The notes beneath the pieces were generated by a model. That model was not told where the DNA came from, did not search any database, and was given only the letters and a program-made list of their open reading frames with translations. Shown here piece by piece: positions 10,551 through 21,630 of a stretch of 64,000 nt of DNA (the first letter of the stretch is position 1; the number at the start of each line of letters is the position of its first letter). Location: the NCBI RefSeq assembly GCF_024679245.1, contig NC_090176.1, positions 20,324,793-20,388,792 of the forward strand, written 5' to 3'. Made by a program: the position numbers and the translations under genes. This DNA is from Pseudorasbora parva (taxonomy: Eukaryota; Chordata; Actinopteri; Cypriniformes; Gobionidae).

Positions 10551-12099
10551 ACAGAATATACTGTACTGTAGATGATTATAAGGATGACAATGTTGTTGAT
10601 GAGCTGATTGGAAAGGTAACTGGTGGCTGTGATGCTAATGAAGATGCTAAGTGATGCTGATCACCAGAATTCTGGTATTTAAAGAATGAGCAAGAGAAAG
10701 AACCTCAGCTTGATGTTTATTCTTTGATCCAAGTTCGCAAGTCTATGCTAATGCGGATGAGAGAGCATATGGGCAACCGAAAATGAGCTACAAATAATAC
10801 AGTAAACCATTATATTGCAGGATCATTTACCACAGCGGTGAACAAATGGCTTGTGTTGATAAATAACACTTGGTCATCCAGTGGAAAGTCTCATTACTTT
10901 AGGCCCTCACTACATTATGTGCTGTCTCCAAAAGTGCTGAGACTTTAAAGCTCCTCATCTTTGATGTGAGCACAAAGTAAAGATAGCTACAGCAGTAACA
11001 TTTCAAAGGTACAGGATGCAGGAGCTCAATAGATTTAAAAAGTAATGAGGCGGAAAATGCAGAAGTAGCAGCTATAACTTTGTTCTGCTACCAACAAGTC
11101 GGCCCACTGAGAGGCGAGGGAAGTAGGAGGAAAGGAGAGGAGGCTTTGACTAATGAGGGGTTATTGGGTGGTGAGGGATAAAAGGTGGAGAGATGCATTT
11201 AAAGGGGGGCTGAATCCAGCACATGAAGAGTCTAAACATTGTTCTAACCTAGAAAACTTAAACCTGGCCAAATCAAAGCCAAGTTTATAGGGATTGTTAT
11301 TATTCAGTGACTCGCAGGTTGTTACAAACATGTATGACTTGAAGGAACACAAAATAAACTATTCTAAAGAATGTTTCAGCTGTTTTTGTTCATATAAGGT
11401 ATTTAGTCATAGGATCCTAGAAAGGACATAAAATGGGCATTTTACATCATTACAAATTGAATTTAGACCATTTAATAAACTATATTATTGCCCATCATAA
11501 ATCTGCCAAATGTGACAAGGCATGAAGGTATTATAAACAATAACATTATGATATTGTGAAAAGTGCTATTTAAATAATGACTTCAAACTTAATTTGACTT
11601 GAAAGTAATCCACACAAACCTAATCGTCTGAAGCTATAAATGTTGCCATTATATTGTTTATATCATTTATATATAATTTGTTTTCTAAAATCACTTTCAA
11701 AATTGAGAATTCAAGTTATTTTTGTTTTTAATACATTTATACGTTATTTTATTTATTATAATTTGCAGTACTTTTATTTTGAAATGTCGGTTCAAGTTTA
11801 TGCGCAAATGCTGACTTTACGTCAGACTCGTAGTTCATGCAGGAAAGCCAAGCACGGACATTTGAATGCTCCGAATAAAAGTGTATTCTCGTCAAAAAGG
11901 ACTTGAATGGTCATAAAGAAGATTCAGAGATTATTTTCCTTTGCGACAGCATGCAGCCAACAAGGTATTGTATTGTATTTTATTTGTCTGTATTTTGTGT
12001 CAGTAAAAGGTCATCTGTTGTGCACGCTTTTGTGCATGCTTTTGCTTTGTCGAGCTAATGTGATTTCTTTATTATGTTTTGTATACTGTGTTTAGTTTT
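10551..12099. other. Non-coding stretch, no gene seen
   Basis: No domain-bearing ORF or transposon end is seen. 11640-12095 is AT-rich with two open frames of hydrophobic low-complexity translation, which are composition artefacts. The part after ~11,930 may belong to the GC-rich repeat that follows. Confidence 0.4.
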
Positions 12100-13362
12100 C
12101 ACGGTGGATTTGGAGAAAAGTCTTTAATTAAACCAGTGGCAAGAAAACCACTTGTGTCTGGAGGGATTTACAGAATCAATACAATATGAGTGGATTACTT
12201 TACGAGCGCACAAAGAGGTGACGTCGTCAAGCATGGAGAAGAAACTACCCTAAATCAGATTCAACTAATACATATATCATCCGGAGATCCGGAGGCTGAA
12301 ATAAATTGAACAGGGGAAGCAACAACAGCAGGACGTCCGTCTCTGTGGTATGTACTGTATTTAGTGGCCTGACAACATTTGTGTGTGTTTACTCGCAGTT
12401 TATGAGGACATGATTCGGTTTATGGACTATTGTATGCGACTAAACCTTAGCAGTGGCAAGCAAAACGGTTTTGCACGTCAGACTAGTGTAACGTTATACA
12501 TAGAACAACAATGGAGTAACGTTAGCGAATTTGAATGACGAAGCACGCGTTGTGAAAACCTCCCCAAGGTTTATTTTTGAGTGGTTTTACAATAAACAAA
12601 CTGACACCTATATTGATCAGCTATACAAATGTATTTTAACACACACCATAGATCACATGCTCCATTGATAAATTAACTAACGTTATACACGATCGTGTTG
12701 TTTACCGATGTTTACTTACACGACGATAGCCAACAGCATAGACATTTGAAGCTGTTTTACTCACCGCCTGCTTCTAAAGCACGACTGCGAACCTTTATCG
12801 TCACCGCTCCATCAAAAACACACTTCTTTGGTAACTGTTGATTTCGTGAAGTCCTGTGACAGCAGTGACCATGGAGATCCACTTTGCGACGCGACTGAAG
12901 CGTGATGTTGTGCCGCTTCCCGTCATTTCTGTATTCAAATCGGTTCAAATGCAGCGCTGCCTTCCCGGAATGCTGTGCTGAAGCGTTGAAGTCGCTTGAT
13001 GTCACCCATAGGAATAAAGTGGAGCGCGGTGCGACAGAACGGACAGAACGTTGCACGGACGACTGGATCTGCACCTGAGCGAGTGTTTATGGCCGTGCAT
13101 TTCCTCTCTCGCTCTAGTCGCGCGCGCACCATTCCGGGAGAAGAGCCCGTGCGGCCTATACAAGGACCTTCCGCTCTATCGACGTCAAGCCGACCCATAC
13201 TCGAAAAAAAACTCTCCAAAACTTGTGAGAAACCGGAAGGAGTTTTTTTGACACAGAAATACTTCATCAAACGTCCAACTTAGTTATTGAAACTTTGTCT
13301 ATGTTTAGGATGGGAATCCAAGTCTTTAACTGTGTAAAAAGCTCAGTATGCATGAAACAGAT
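12100..13362. mobile_element. GC-rich repeat sharing sequence with element C
   Basis: 13078-13360 matches 7309-7600 closely (CTCTCTCGCTCTAGTC, ACAAGGACCTTCCG, GTCAAGCCGACCCATACTCG and the GGATGGGAATCCAAGTCTTT end). The conserved segment stops at CATGAAACAG, before the TTTCACCCCCCC terminus present in element C, so this copy lost that end. I include upstream sequence from ~12.1 kb as probable body because it is GC-rich and carries repeat-like open frames, but that boundary is uncertain. The 105- and 111-codon frames are not called as genes. Confidence 0.6.
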
Positions 13363-14035
13363 AACAAACGCTGACTCATTTAAGATCCAAAAAACTGTAA
13401 AGATGTGTTCTTATCTCATGCAGCAGAAGTACAAGAGGTTCAGTCAAAACGCTGCATCTGGAACTGCATGAGGGACAGTATGAGCCATAAATATCCCGCT
13501 GATATGGTGCACGCTTTATTTAAAATCACAACTGCCGTAACATTTGAAAAACTCAGAGTCAGATACGGACATTATTATTTTTGACAGAAGTCCACAGACG
13601 TTAAATGGAAATAACCCAGTTTATTAATAAAGTCATGTAAACACTGTTTACTTGCATTGTCAGTTTACTGGTTTGCATGTAAAGAGGGAAAACTGGTTAT
13701 TTCAATAAGCTGATTTTTTTGAGTGATCAGCTTACTGGTGTGCATGTAAACGCACCCAGTGTCAAACCGGAAACCAGCACCAGTTGTTCTACGCATCATC
13801 TGAGTCACTCACCTGCAAGTCCTGCACTTCAGTTCACTCTGCTGGTTCTCACTAATAAACTGCTAACGTTACCTCTTGTCTCTGTCCCTTCTGTACCGTA
13901 ACACAGACATGCCCAACACAAATATAATGCTATATAAACTTAAATTGAATTAAATAACTTTGTATGATGAACAGACCAAAAGTCTAGTGTTTTTTTTCAC
14001 TCTGTGAAAGTTAATTTAATGAATGAATCGTTTAC
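13363..14035. other. Non-coding stretch, no gene seen
   Basis: Nothing beyond short low-complexity patches. A small duplicated phrase (GATCAGCTTACTGGTGTGCATGTAAA at ~13724, and a related ACTGGTTTGCATGTAAA at ~13669) suggests an old local repeat. Confidence 0.35.
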
Positions 14036-14039
14036 ATGA

Positions 14040-14200
14040 TCATTTATTTATCTGGCAGTTGTTTTTATTTAAAGCGATTTTTATTGTATTCAAAGTAGGC
14101 TGTACATTTTTTTTTTTTAAGTTCAAGCTTTCCCTGGGAATCAAACCTATGTTCCCAGTGTTGTTAATGGCATGTTGCACTGTTTGAGAAAATATAAAAT
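14040..14200 (-). mobile_element. tRNA-derived SINE remnant
   Basis: On the minus strand, GGTTTGATTCC (14137-14147) matches the RNA polymerase III B box with one change (consensus GGTTCGANTCC). Downstream lies a diverged AATCGCTTTAAATAAAAAC tail, which resembles the tail common to fish SINEs. The upstream A-box half is poorly preserved. The body is decayed and clearly old. Confidence 0.65.
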
Positions 14201-15062
14201 ACAATAAAATTATTGTACACAAACTCATCAACACTACCAGTGAAGAGAGCATTGTCATAGGTCTCTCTTCCCCAATGACCTTTCTAATCAAATAACACAT
14301 GCAGTGGTAGCCAGAATTTCACTGCATCAACGTAATTGTGCTGCCAATGAAGCAATCACTTGTAATGGCACACAAATGAATGAATAACCACAGACTGGCA
14401 AGACATTTACTTATTGACATTTAGTAATGAAACAATTAAGAGGCAGACTGTTTTCACAAAGAGAGGTTAGCTCATGCTCCACCACAGCGTATCATATAGC
14501 AGAAGCTTCTTGCCATATTATACCCAGTTTTTTTTTTTTGCATGAAAACTGTTTTTTTTTTTTTTTGCATGCTTACATTTTTGCATGCTTACATTACATG
14601 CATAAATGTGTATGACCTAATAAGATAATTGAAGTGATGCATTTAAAATATTACTGCTTTCACATGAAAAAGGAAGCAACAAACAAGTAATCGAATCCAT
14701 CTAATACAAATATACAGACAAATATTTTGCCACACATTTATGATGTAGTTTCGAGTCAGAAATCACTCTAAAGGGCTTTTAAATGTAGCATTTTGTATAT
14801 ATATATATTTTTTTTAATTTGGAGGAACGATGATAATGAAGGGCAAGAGAGGACCAGGCCTGGGACTTTGTTGCTTTGTTTTAGCTTATGCGGCAGTCGT
14901 CCATTAGGGCTTTAATTTATGTTTATTCTATCAAAGCTATGTTTGAAGTTCGCTTGTTCACACCTCCTTCTCAACAAACCTTGTGACGAGCTACAACAGG
15001 ACTTCTACTTCAGTACTTATTTTTTTATAAAAAATTATATAGGGTCACTAACGAACAAATAT
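14201..15062. other. Non-coding stretch with T-runs
   Basis: No gene is seen. There are two T-runs near 14530-14566 and a TGCATGCTTACAT duplication at 14566-14595. The short open frames here are artefacts of these runs. Confidence 0.4.
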
Positions 15063-15174
15063 TGTGATGGTTTGGGTGTGCACAGGAACAGGCTGAAGAC
15101 TCAAAACCTCGAAATGCAAACTTAAACTTTAATAAGGCTCAGGAACAAACAAAAACAAATGAAAACCCTGGAGT
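15063..15174 (-). repeat. Direct repeat copy 1 of LTR-like element
   Basis: Matches 17479-17580 in the same orientation (GTTTGGGTGTG, GGAACAGGCTGAAG, then a long shared block from GAATGCAAACTTAAAC through TTAATAAGGCT). The two copies flank ~2.3 kb that now includes a Tc1 insertion. This copy is truncated: it lacks the continuation seen after 17580. An LTR identity is inferred from the direct-repeat layout and from the TG...CA edges of the second copy on the minus strand. Confidence 0.55.
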
Positions 15175-15841
15175 TCTTAGGGACCGCTGTCAGTGATCTG
15201 GGTGCTGCTGACTGGCTAGGAAGGCTCCATGGGTGGTACCAGTGCTCAGGAGACCAGGGAGGCCCTGGGAGCTTAACTCAGGGACGGCTTCCTCTGCCAT
15301 GACAGGGATGACCTCTGTGGACTGGAGCAGCATGCAGAGTCCGCTCTGGATTGGTTGTGGACAGGAGACACTATGACCATTTGAATTGACAATGCTGAAA
15401 CCTGTGGGCCTGGACAGGAGACACTGTCTCCATTTGAATTGACAATGCTGAAACCTGTGGGCCTGGCTGTACTGTTTCCAGTTGACAAGATAGTGAACAG
15501 TTGCATTGGCAGGGTTGTACACGTTTGGTTTCTGTGCTCCGGGGCGGAAGCTAAGGACGGGGACTGAACAAGTTACTGGTGCCAACCAAAAGTCTTATAA
15601 TCAGTTTTCCTCTGCTAGTTTGCTCACATCTGATGAAGTTACCGCAGGCAATGGTGGTGGCCATTTTGGCCAGAGTGAAATGGGTGACTGAGGCTGAGTG
15701 GCTGCCACAATGGACTGCTATGTGGAGAGTTAGGATTTAGGGTGAGATGGAGTACCTACATGCTTTCGGGTAGGGACTGGGCGATGATTGTCCTCATTAA
15801 CTGCCTCAACTATGAAATCAAAACCATTTATATGTAAATAT
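15175..15841 (-). other. Interior of LTR-like repeat, 56-bp tandem duplication
   Basis: Between the first direct repeat and the Tc1 element there is a GC-richer stretch with a two-copy tandem duplication of ~56 bp at about 15358-15470 (GGACAGGAGACACT ... ACCTGTGGGCCT). A 131-codon minus-strand frame spans it (15190-15585). Its translation is repetitive because of the duplication and shows no recognised domain. It may be decayed retroelement coding sequence. Confidence 0.4.
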
Positions 15842-17282
15842 ATGAAATATTTCAGGTCTTTTATTGTTTTAATACTGAGGATTTTGGCATACAGCTCATG
15901 AAAACCCAAAATTCCTATCTCAAAAAATTTGCATTTCATGAAAAGGTTCTCTAAGCGAGCTATTAACCTAATCATCTGAATCAACTAATTAACTCTAAAC
16001 ACCTGCAAAAGATTCCTGAGGCTTTTAAAAACTCCCAGCCTGGTTAATTACTCAAAACCGCAATCATGGGTAAGACTGCTGACCTGACTGCTGTCCAGAA
16101 GGCTATCACTGACACCCTCAAGTGAGAGGGTAAGACACAGAAAGAAATTTCTCAACGAATAGGCTGTTCCCAGAGTGCTGTATCAAGGCACCTCAGTGGG
16201 AAGTCTGTGGGAAGGAAAAAGTGTGACAAAGAAATGCTGCACAACGAGAAGAGGTGACCAGACCCTTGAGGAAGATTGTGGAGAAGGACCGATTCCAGAC
16301 CTTGGGGGACCTGCGGAAGCAGTGGACTGGGTCTGGAGTAGAAACATCCAGAGCAACCGTGCACAGGCATGTGCAGGAAATGGGCTACAGGTGCCACATT
16401 CTCCAGGTCAAGCCACTTTTGGGCTACAGAGAAGCAGCACTAGACTGTTGCTCAGTGGTCAAAAAGTACTTTTTTGCGGATGAAAGCAAATTTTGCATGT
16501 CATTCGGAAAAAAAGGTGCCAGAGTCTGGAGGAAGACTGGGGAGAAGGAAATTCCAAAATGCCTGAAGTCCAGTGTCAAGTACCCACAGTCAGTGATGGT
16601 CTGGGGTGCCATGTCAGCTGCTGGTGTTGGTCCACTGTGTTTTATCAAGGGCAGGGTCAATGCAGGTAGCAAGCACTTCATGCTTCCATCTGCTGAAAAG
16701 CTTTATGGAGATGAAGATTTGGTTTTTCAGCACGACCTGGCACCTGCTCACAGTGCCAAAACCACTGGTAAATGGTTTACTGGCCATGGTATTACTGTGC
16801 TCAATTGGCCTGTCAACTCTCCTGACCTGAACCCCATAGAGAATCTGTGGGATATTGTGAAGAGAAAGTTGAGAGACACAAGACCCAACACTCTGGATGA
16901 GCTTAAGGCCGCTATCGAAGCATCCTGGGCCTCCATAACACCTCAGCAGAGCCACAGGCTGATCGCCTCCATGCCACGCCGCATTGAAGCAGTCATTTCT
17001 GCAAAAGGATTCCCGACCAAGTATTGAGTGCATAACTGAACATAATTATTTGAAAACACCTTTCTTTTATTGGTCAGATGAAATATGCTATTTTTTTAGA
17101 TTGGAATTTTGGGTTTTCATGAGCTGTATGCCAAAATCATCAGTATTAAAACAATAAAAGACCTGAAATATTTCAGTTGGTGTGCAATGAATCTAAAATA
17201 TATGAAAGTTTAATTTTTATCATTACATTTTGGAAAATAATGAACCATATCACAATATGCTAATTTTTTTTAGAAGGACCTG
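15842..17282 (+). mobile_element. Tc1-family transposon, left end truncated
   Basis: The right terminus is GGACCTG followed by TA (17283-17284), the normal Tc1 insertion site. The right inverted repeat (about 17080-17282) matches the inner part of the left repeat (about 15842-15945: TGAAATATTTCAGG, ATGAGCTGTATGCC inverted, and so on). The left copy stops at ~15842, so roughly the outer 100 bp of that arm is missing. The element sits between the LTR-like direct repeats and carries a decayed DD34E transposase. Confidence 0.93.
16066..17027 (+). pseudogene. Tc1-like DD34E transposase, decayed
   Basis: Tc1 transposases bind the inverted repeats with a paired helix-turn-helix region and cut and paste DNA with a DDE catalytic triad. 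Here ATG at 16066 opens MGKTADLTAVQK but hits TGA at codon 20. The HTH continues (KEISQRIGCSQSAVSRHLSG), then two +1 shifts between ~16228 and ~16268 move the frame. From 16254 a ~257-residue frame runs to TGA at 17025. It keeps all three acidic residues: FADESKF (first D), VFQHDLAPAHSAKTTG (second D) and SPDLNPIENLWD (E), with 34 residues between the second D and E. Short in-frame losses relative to family length lie near residues 60 and 140 of this frame. It ends ...SAKGFPTKY, the usual Tc1 C-terminus. Inactive because of the stop and shifts. Confidence 0.93.
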
Positions 17283-17478
17283 TATAACAATCACCAGGAG
17301 TAAGTACATGGAATAAGTCATCGTCCAGTCCCATCCAAAAACAGACATTGACCATCTGATCACTCCAGCTCACCAGATAGCAATACTCACAATGCCTCCA
17401 CATGCTTTTTCAAAGGACGACCACTCTGGTGGATGGAAAAAAGGAGGTGATCTGCAGCCTTTTTGTGTTGGTCTAGTT

Positions 17479-18362
17479 ATCTGTAACAGTTTGGGTGTGA
17501 AAAGGAACAGGCTGAAGCTCAGAATGCAAACTTAAACTTTAATAAGGCTTAGAAACAAATGAGAACAAATGAAACCGCAGGGAAACGGACATATCCAGGT
17601 AACATAACAGTGATTAGACAAAGACAAAGTGAACAAGAGGAACTTAAATAGTGAACCCAGCTGAACTAAACAAACTAATAATGACGTGACTATGGAAACA
17701 ATAGCTGTGTCTCATTTCAGAAGGCTGCGTCTTCCGGAGGTCGCATTCGAAGGATGGAATGCGTCCATCTTTCACAGGATTTCGGAGTGTGCACGAGGAG
17801 TATCCTTCACGGCTGGAGATAACCCACAATTCTTTGCGTCTCCGTTAACAACCGTCATATTTTTTTTTAATATTATATGAAAAAACGGCACCACCGCCAG
17901 ATATACATGCGAGCGTAGGTGTGGTGTTTAAATTAAGTAGTTCAAGCTTTTTTTGTTGTTGTTTTTTAAGCTCTATTACCTCAAACAGATAGTTGTGGTA
18001 AACAGGATTACAACTGTTTAGTGCATTTTAAACGTTTAGAACAGTACATTGCTGTCAAGACAAGAAACATTTCATAGTAATTTTCATTTTCATAATTTTC
18101 ATTCATATAACTGGCGTGAGAGCGCAACGAGGCTGAACTTGTTGGCATAGCAACGTGATACTTCCTGCCTGTGTGTCCTACGAAGGACGTCTCGTTTAAT
18201 TCTGATTGAGGACACTCCGTATACTGCATCCTACACAGGACGTGTCCTCCAGAGGACGCAGCCTTCGAAATTTAACGAAATGAGACAGTAAATGAGTGGC
18301 GGGAAACTGAACAAAGGAAAAAATCAATCATGCAACAGACTAAACATGTGACAAATATGTGT
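17479..18362 (-). repeat. Direct repeat copy 2 (LTR-like), split by a MITE
   Basis: Begins TGTAACAGTTTGGG and ends ATGTGTAACA, so on the minus strand it reads TGTTACA...TGTTACA with TG...CA edges. The first ~100 bp match 15063-15174. A ~584-bp MITE (17705-18288) sits inside, leaving a ~300-bp repeat unit. The arrangement suggests a retroelement LTR on the minus strand, but no primer-binding site or polymerase gene was found. Confidence 0.5.
17705..18288. mobile_element. MITE with CTGTGTCTCATTTC ends
   Basis: Left arm CTGTGTCTCATTTCAGAAGG, then CTGCGTCTTCCGGAGG; right arm GAGGACGCAGCCTTCGAAA, then CGAAATGAGACAG. The inverted arms span ~40 bp with small gaps. The interior has no coding potential. 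It interrupts the LTR-like repeat, so it is the younger insertion. The superfamily is uncertain (hAT-like ends, no clear duplication). Confidence 0.8.
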
Positions 18363-19040
18363 AACAGTAATTTTTTATGCACAACTTTTGAATCTTTGAT
18401 GACTGAATAAGTCTGAATATTGTCTGATACACAATGATGAAGTAACGTTTCACTCATAGTTATCACAGGCAGAAGACAAAAGAATAGGAAATTTCATCAG
18501 CAAAACTTGAAATGGCTCAGCGATTTACCACAGAGAAAGAAATGAACGCAATCAGATATTAGTGTTACTGTCATCTGAAAGTGGATCTGGTGATGAGGCT
18601 ATCAGAGATGAAAATATTGATTTTGAAGATCTTGAAAATAATATTTTTGGATATGTTTGAGATTGGGAATATGAGCTAGATGCTGAATGTACTGGGAAAT
18701 GAGCTCTGACAAGGACAGTAATGATGGTATAAAACATCTGCTCAAACTAAACCCTTTCAAGCTCCGAAAGGTAACAAAATGCTTTATTTTATTCTGCTGT
18801 AATTGTTACTCTAATATCAGGAGAGTTTTATAGTATTGCGAAAGATAAAGATCCATCTGTGTTGGATATAGAATCGGGTCGCCAAAGACCCAAATATGTA
18901 ATAATGATTTAATAAACATTCATGCATTTAAGGATTGTTTTTTTTTTTAAAGAAACATCAGAGTAATGAAAGTGTACTCTCTTTAGGTGGCCTTTTACTT
19001 CCATACTATCTGCATGTTTTTTTGTTTTTAAAAAATATAG
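18363..19040. other. Non-coding stretch, no gene seen
   Basis: AT-rich sequence with several short minus-strand frames and no domain. A purine-rich stretch (18540-18720) encodes an acidic, serine-rich stretch with multiple stops on the plus strand (for example DFEDLENNIFG), which could be an old transposase-type N-terminus but is too short to call. Confidence 0.35.
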
Positions 19041-19237
19041 TTATACTTTATTTTAAGGTGTCCGTGTAATTAATAAAGTACTAAGTAATAGTAATTAACT
19101 ACATACTATAATTCGGGTTACGGTTAAAGTTAGGTTGAGGGTTAGTTGCATTTAACTATGCATATATGACTGTTATAACTATTGTAACTACATTTAAAAT
19201 GTGTAACAAGGAAACTAAATACACTGTGTTACCAAAT
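19041..19237. mobile_element. GTTACCAAAT-ended MITE
   Basis: Ends ...CACTGTGTTACCAAAT and begins TTATACTTTATTTTAAGG, sharing TAAGTAATA-type interior words with the fragment at 39548-39648 and the terminal motif with the element at 27433-28410. Non-autonomous and diverged. Confidence 0.55.
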
Positions 19238-19803
19238 GAACTGACATATACAAGTGTGTCAGGATCACCATTCACCAGTCACTATACCGGTTTCCTCTAC
19301 ACACCACATTTCCCATAATCCTCCCTGGTCATCACCTGCATAACCCTTTTTAATCACCACATCTGTCTGCCATCATTTTCATCAACTCTCCATAAAAGCC
19401 AGCACAACACACACAGGGGTTGGGTTTTCTGGTCTCGTCCTTGCTAAATTGGACTGCGTCATTGTCTATGGCTTGGACTGCCTGTATTGCTAATCGCTAC
19501 TTACCTGCATCTACCTACGCCTATATCATCTTCCTGTGATCCGTTCTTCTGTGTTCCTGCTTCCCTGGATTCCCGCCTCCTCCATTATCATCTGTTCTGC
19601 TCCTACAAAGATAAAATACATTATTATCTTAATCTTCAGCGATTATCAAGGTCTGATGGTGCAACTTACCTGTTTGAACTGTTATAATTCCTCATCAAAT
19701 CTTGTTGTTGCTATCTATTACATTTGCCATCAGTTCATTCAACCTGTTTGTTAATAAACTGTTTCATGATTGTACTTAGAGGTTCACTTGAGTCTATAGC
19801 CAC
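19238..19803. other. Non-coding stretch, no gene seen
   Basis: No domain-bearing frame. 19260-19480 is C-rich (CACCA/CTCC words) with CATCACCTGCATAACC phrases that resemble 3' or LTR-type dispersed repeats. Two overlapping frames at 19487-19754 lack features. Confidence 0.35.
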
Positions 19804-21383
19804 TTTTCCACTGTCGGGCCAAACGGTTCTCATTGCTTAACCGTTCTAATCTGTGCCCATCCAGGCTAGCTGGTGCGGTTCTGGTTTCCACTGTGGGGCT
19901 GATAATTAGGGCTGGGAATCGATTCCAAAAAGAATCGATTCCTCGATTCCAAGGCGTTGGGAATTGAGTCGATTCCAACGTTTGGAATAGATTCCATCGA
20001 GGGGAATCGACTCCTCTTTTAGATTCTGAATAGTTTAGCATTAATTTGTCTCTCACTCACTAATAATGATTGGAAGTCCATTTAATTTCTGAAAAAGGTT
20101 CTTTTGGACAGTTAGTTTCAAATAACCAGTTAAAAATAAAGCAAGCGTTGTTGTTGTTTTTTTCGTCATTGCATGATGACGTCACTAGAACGTAACAACT
20201 TATTTTTATGGTATGAAACGTTCAACTAAAGCCATATGTGAGCGCATATCACTGATTATTACCATACCTCTCATTCACTTAGGTTAATGGTGTTTATTGT
20301 CATTGTTTCCTTTTGTGATCCTGCATCCTGGAAGTTTACTACGTTTTGCACAAAAAAACAAAATCATTTTAAATCATTAAATGGTTATGTTGTCCACAAT
20401 GGTAGGTTGAGAGCGCGGCTTACAGATGCAGATGTGAGGGTCTTATTTTCGTTTTCTATTTTCTTTAATCCAATGATTACTCTGAAAGAAAATGCCCCTA
20501 GACTAGAGTACAGCTTAATGACCGTGTCTAACGGTGCTATAGTAACGAACGCAACTTGCTCGCGCATCTGATTGACTAATGAACTACGCTCTTATATTAC
20601 TGTTTTTGTTAATATTGTGGCTATTTTGCCTCGTACATTCTGTGCAAAAGCACTTATTTCAACGTAGTCATTTAACTTAACTCTGCACATGCATTTTAGA
20701 CGTCATGTAGTTTTAACCATGCAATAAATGCACAACCATGAATAATGTGCTATCCTTTTTATTTATTAGGCTAAATCGCATTTACTGCTGGGCTATATAG
20801 GCCATTTCAGGAGCATCTATAATTTAAAATCAATGAGAGTTATTGAAATGTATCTTCATTTTACAAATAACGTTTCGGAGAAACACTTCTACATCCTTGT
20901 ATCCTGCGGTCACTCCAGGACTAGGTTCCATAATAAGAAGAATCGAAAAGGAATCGAAAACGACAGTGTGGAATCGATTCTTGGAATCGAATCCGTCGAT
21001 TCCGGAAACAGGAATTGGAATTGGAATCGATTCAGCCCTACTAATAATGGACACTCTTTGGAATGTAATACAAAAAGCATCAGTCGTTGCCTTGGCAACA
21101 CAACGGTTTACTAGTGATATGAGATGTACATTTTATTTGGATTCACATTATGGAAGATCTCAAGTAGAAGGCTTAGCCAGCTACAGAGAAACTGGTAGAC
21201 AGGCAATGGACTAGTAACCAATCCTGAGTGGCGACTTCGCTTCACGGATTCTACAGCAGGATTTGGCACGGTTAACTAATTCTAGGCCGGGCACGTTTTT
21301 GTAATCGTGCCAGGCTCAAGTGGAAACACAGCTGGAACCGTTCATTACCTATCTATAAAAACGTTCAGCCTGACAGTGGAAAA
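19804..21383. mobile_element. Outer MITE, TTTTCCACTGTC ends
   Basis: TTTTCCACTGTCGGG at the left and CTGACAGTGGAAAA at the right are inverted ends, with further paired segments (AACGGTTCT and AACGTTCAG regions). Without the inner insertion (19907-21040) it would be ~440 bp. No coding region. Confidence 0.78.
19907..21040. mobile_element. hAT-type element, TAGGGCTGGGAATCGATTCC end
   Basis: Left end TAGGGCTGGGAATCGATTCC and right end GGAATCGATTCAGCCCTA are inverted. They are flanked by CTGATAAT (19899-19906) and CTAATAAT (21041-21048), an 8-bp duplication with one mismatch diagnostic of hAT. Both sub-terminal regions are dense in GGAATCGATTCC-like words. The 1.1-kb interior has short frames (for example 20287-20571) but no transposase signature, so it is non-autonomous. 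Confidence 0.9.
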
Positions 21384-21630
21384 GCAAGTTTTGCCAATTG
21401 ATCAAGTGCAAAATCAGTAGAATTAAGCACACTTCTTTTTCATTAAGAACCTCAAACTTTTGAAAAAAAATTAAACTGCTCTGCATTTAAAAAAATGTAA
21501 GTTGCTTAACAGCTCTGTTATTAATTTATGGCCCCGCAAGATAAGTCATCAATATTATCCTGCAAAAGTAGGGCTGTTTAAAGGCGGCATATACTTCGCA
21601 ATTTTGTTTTTTCTTCCCTGTTGTGACATA

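Noticed and set aside
12757..13283. Overlapping ~100-codon frames on both strands
   Set aside because: They lie in the GC-rich repeat shared with 7309-7600; both strands stay open because of composition, and no domain is seen.
15190..15585. 131-codon minus frame as a host exon
   Set aside because: Translation is internally repeated because of a 56-bp duplication, and it lies within the LTR-like interior; no splice-flanked structure or domain.
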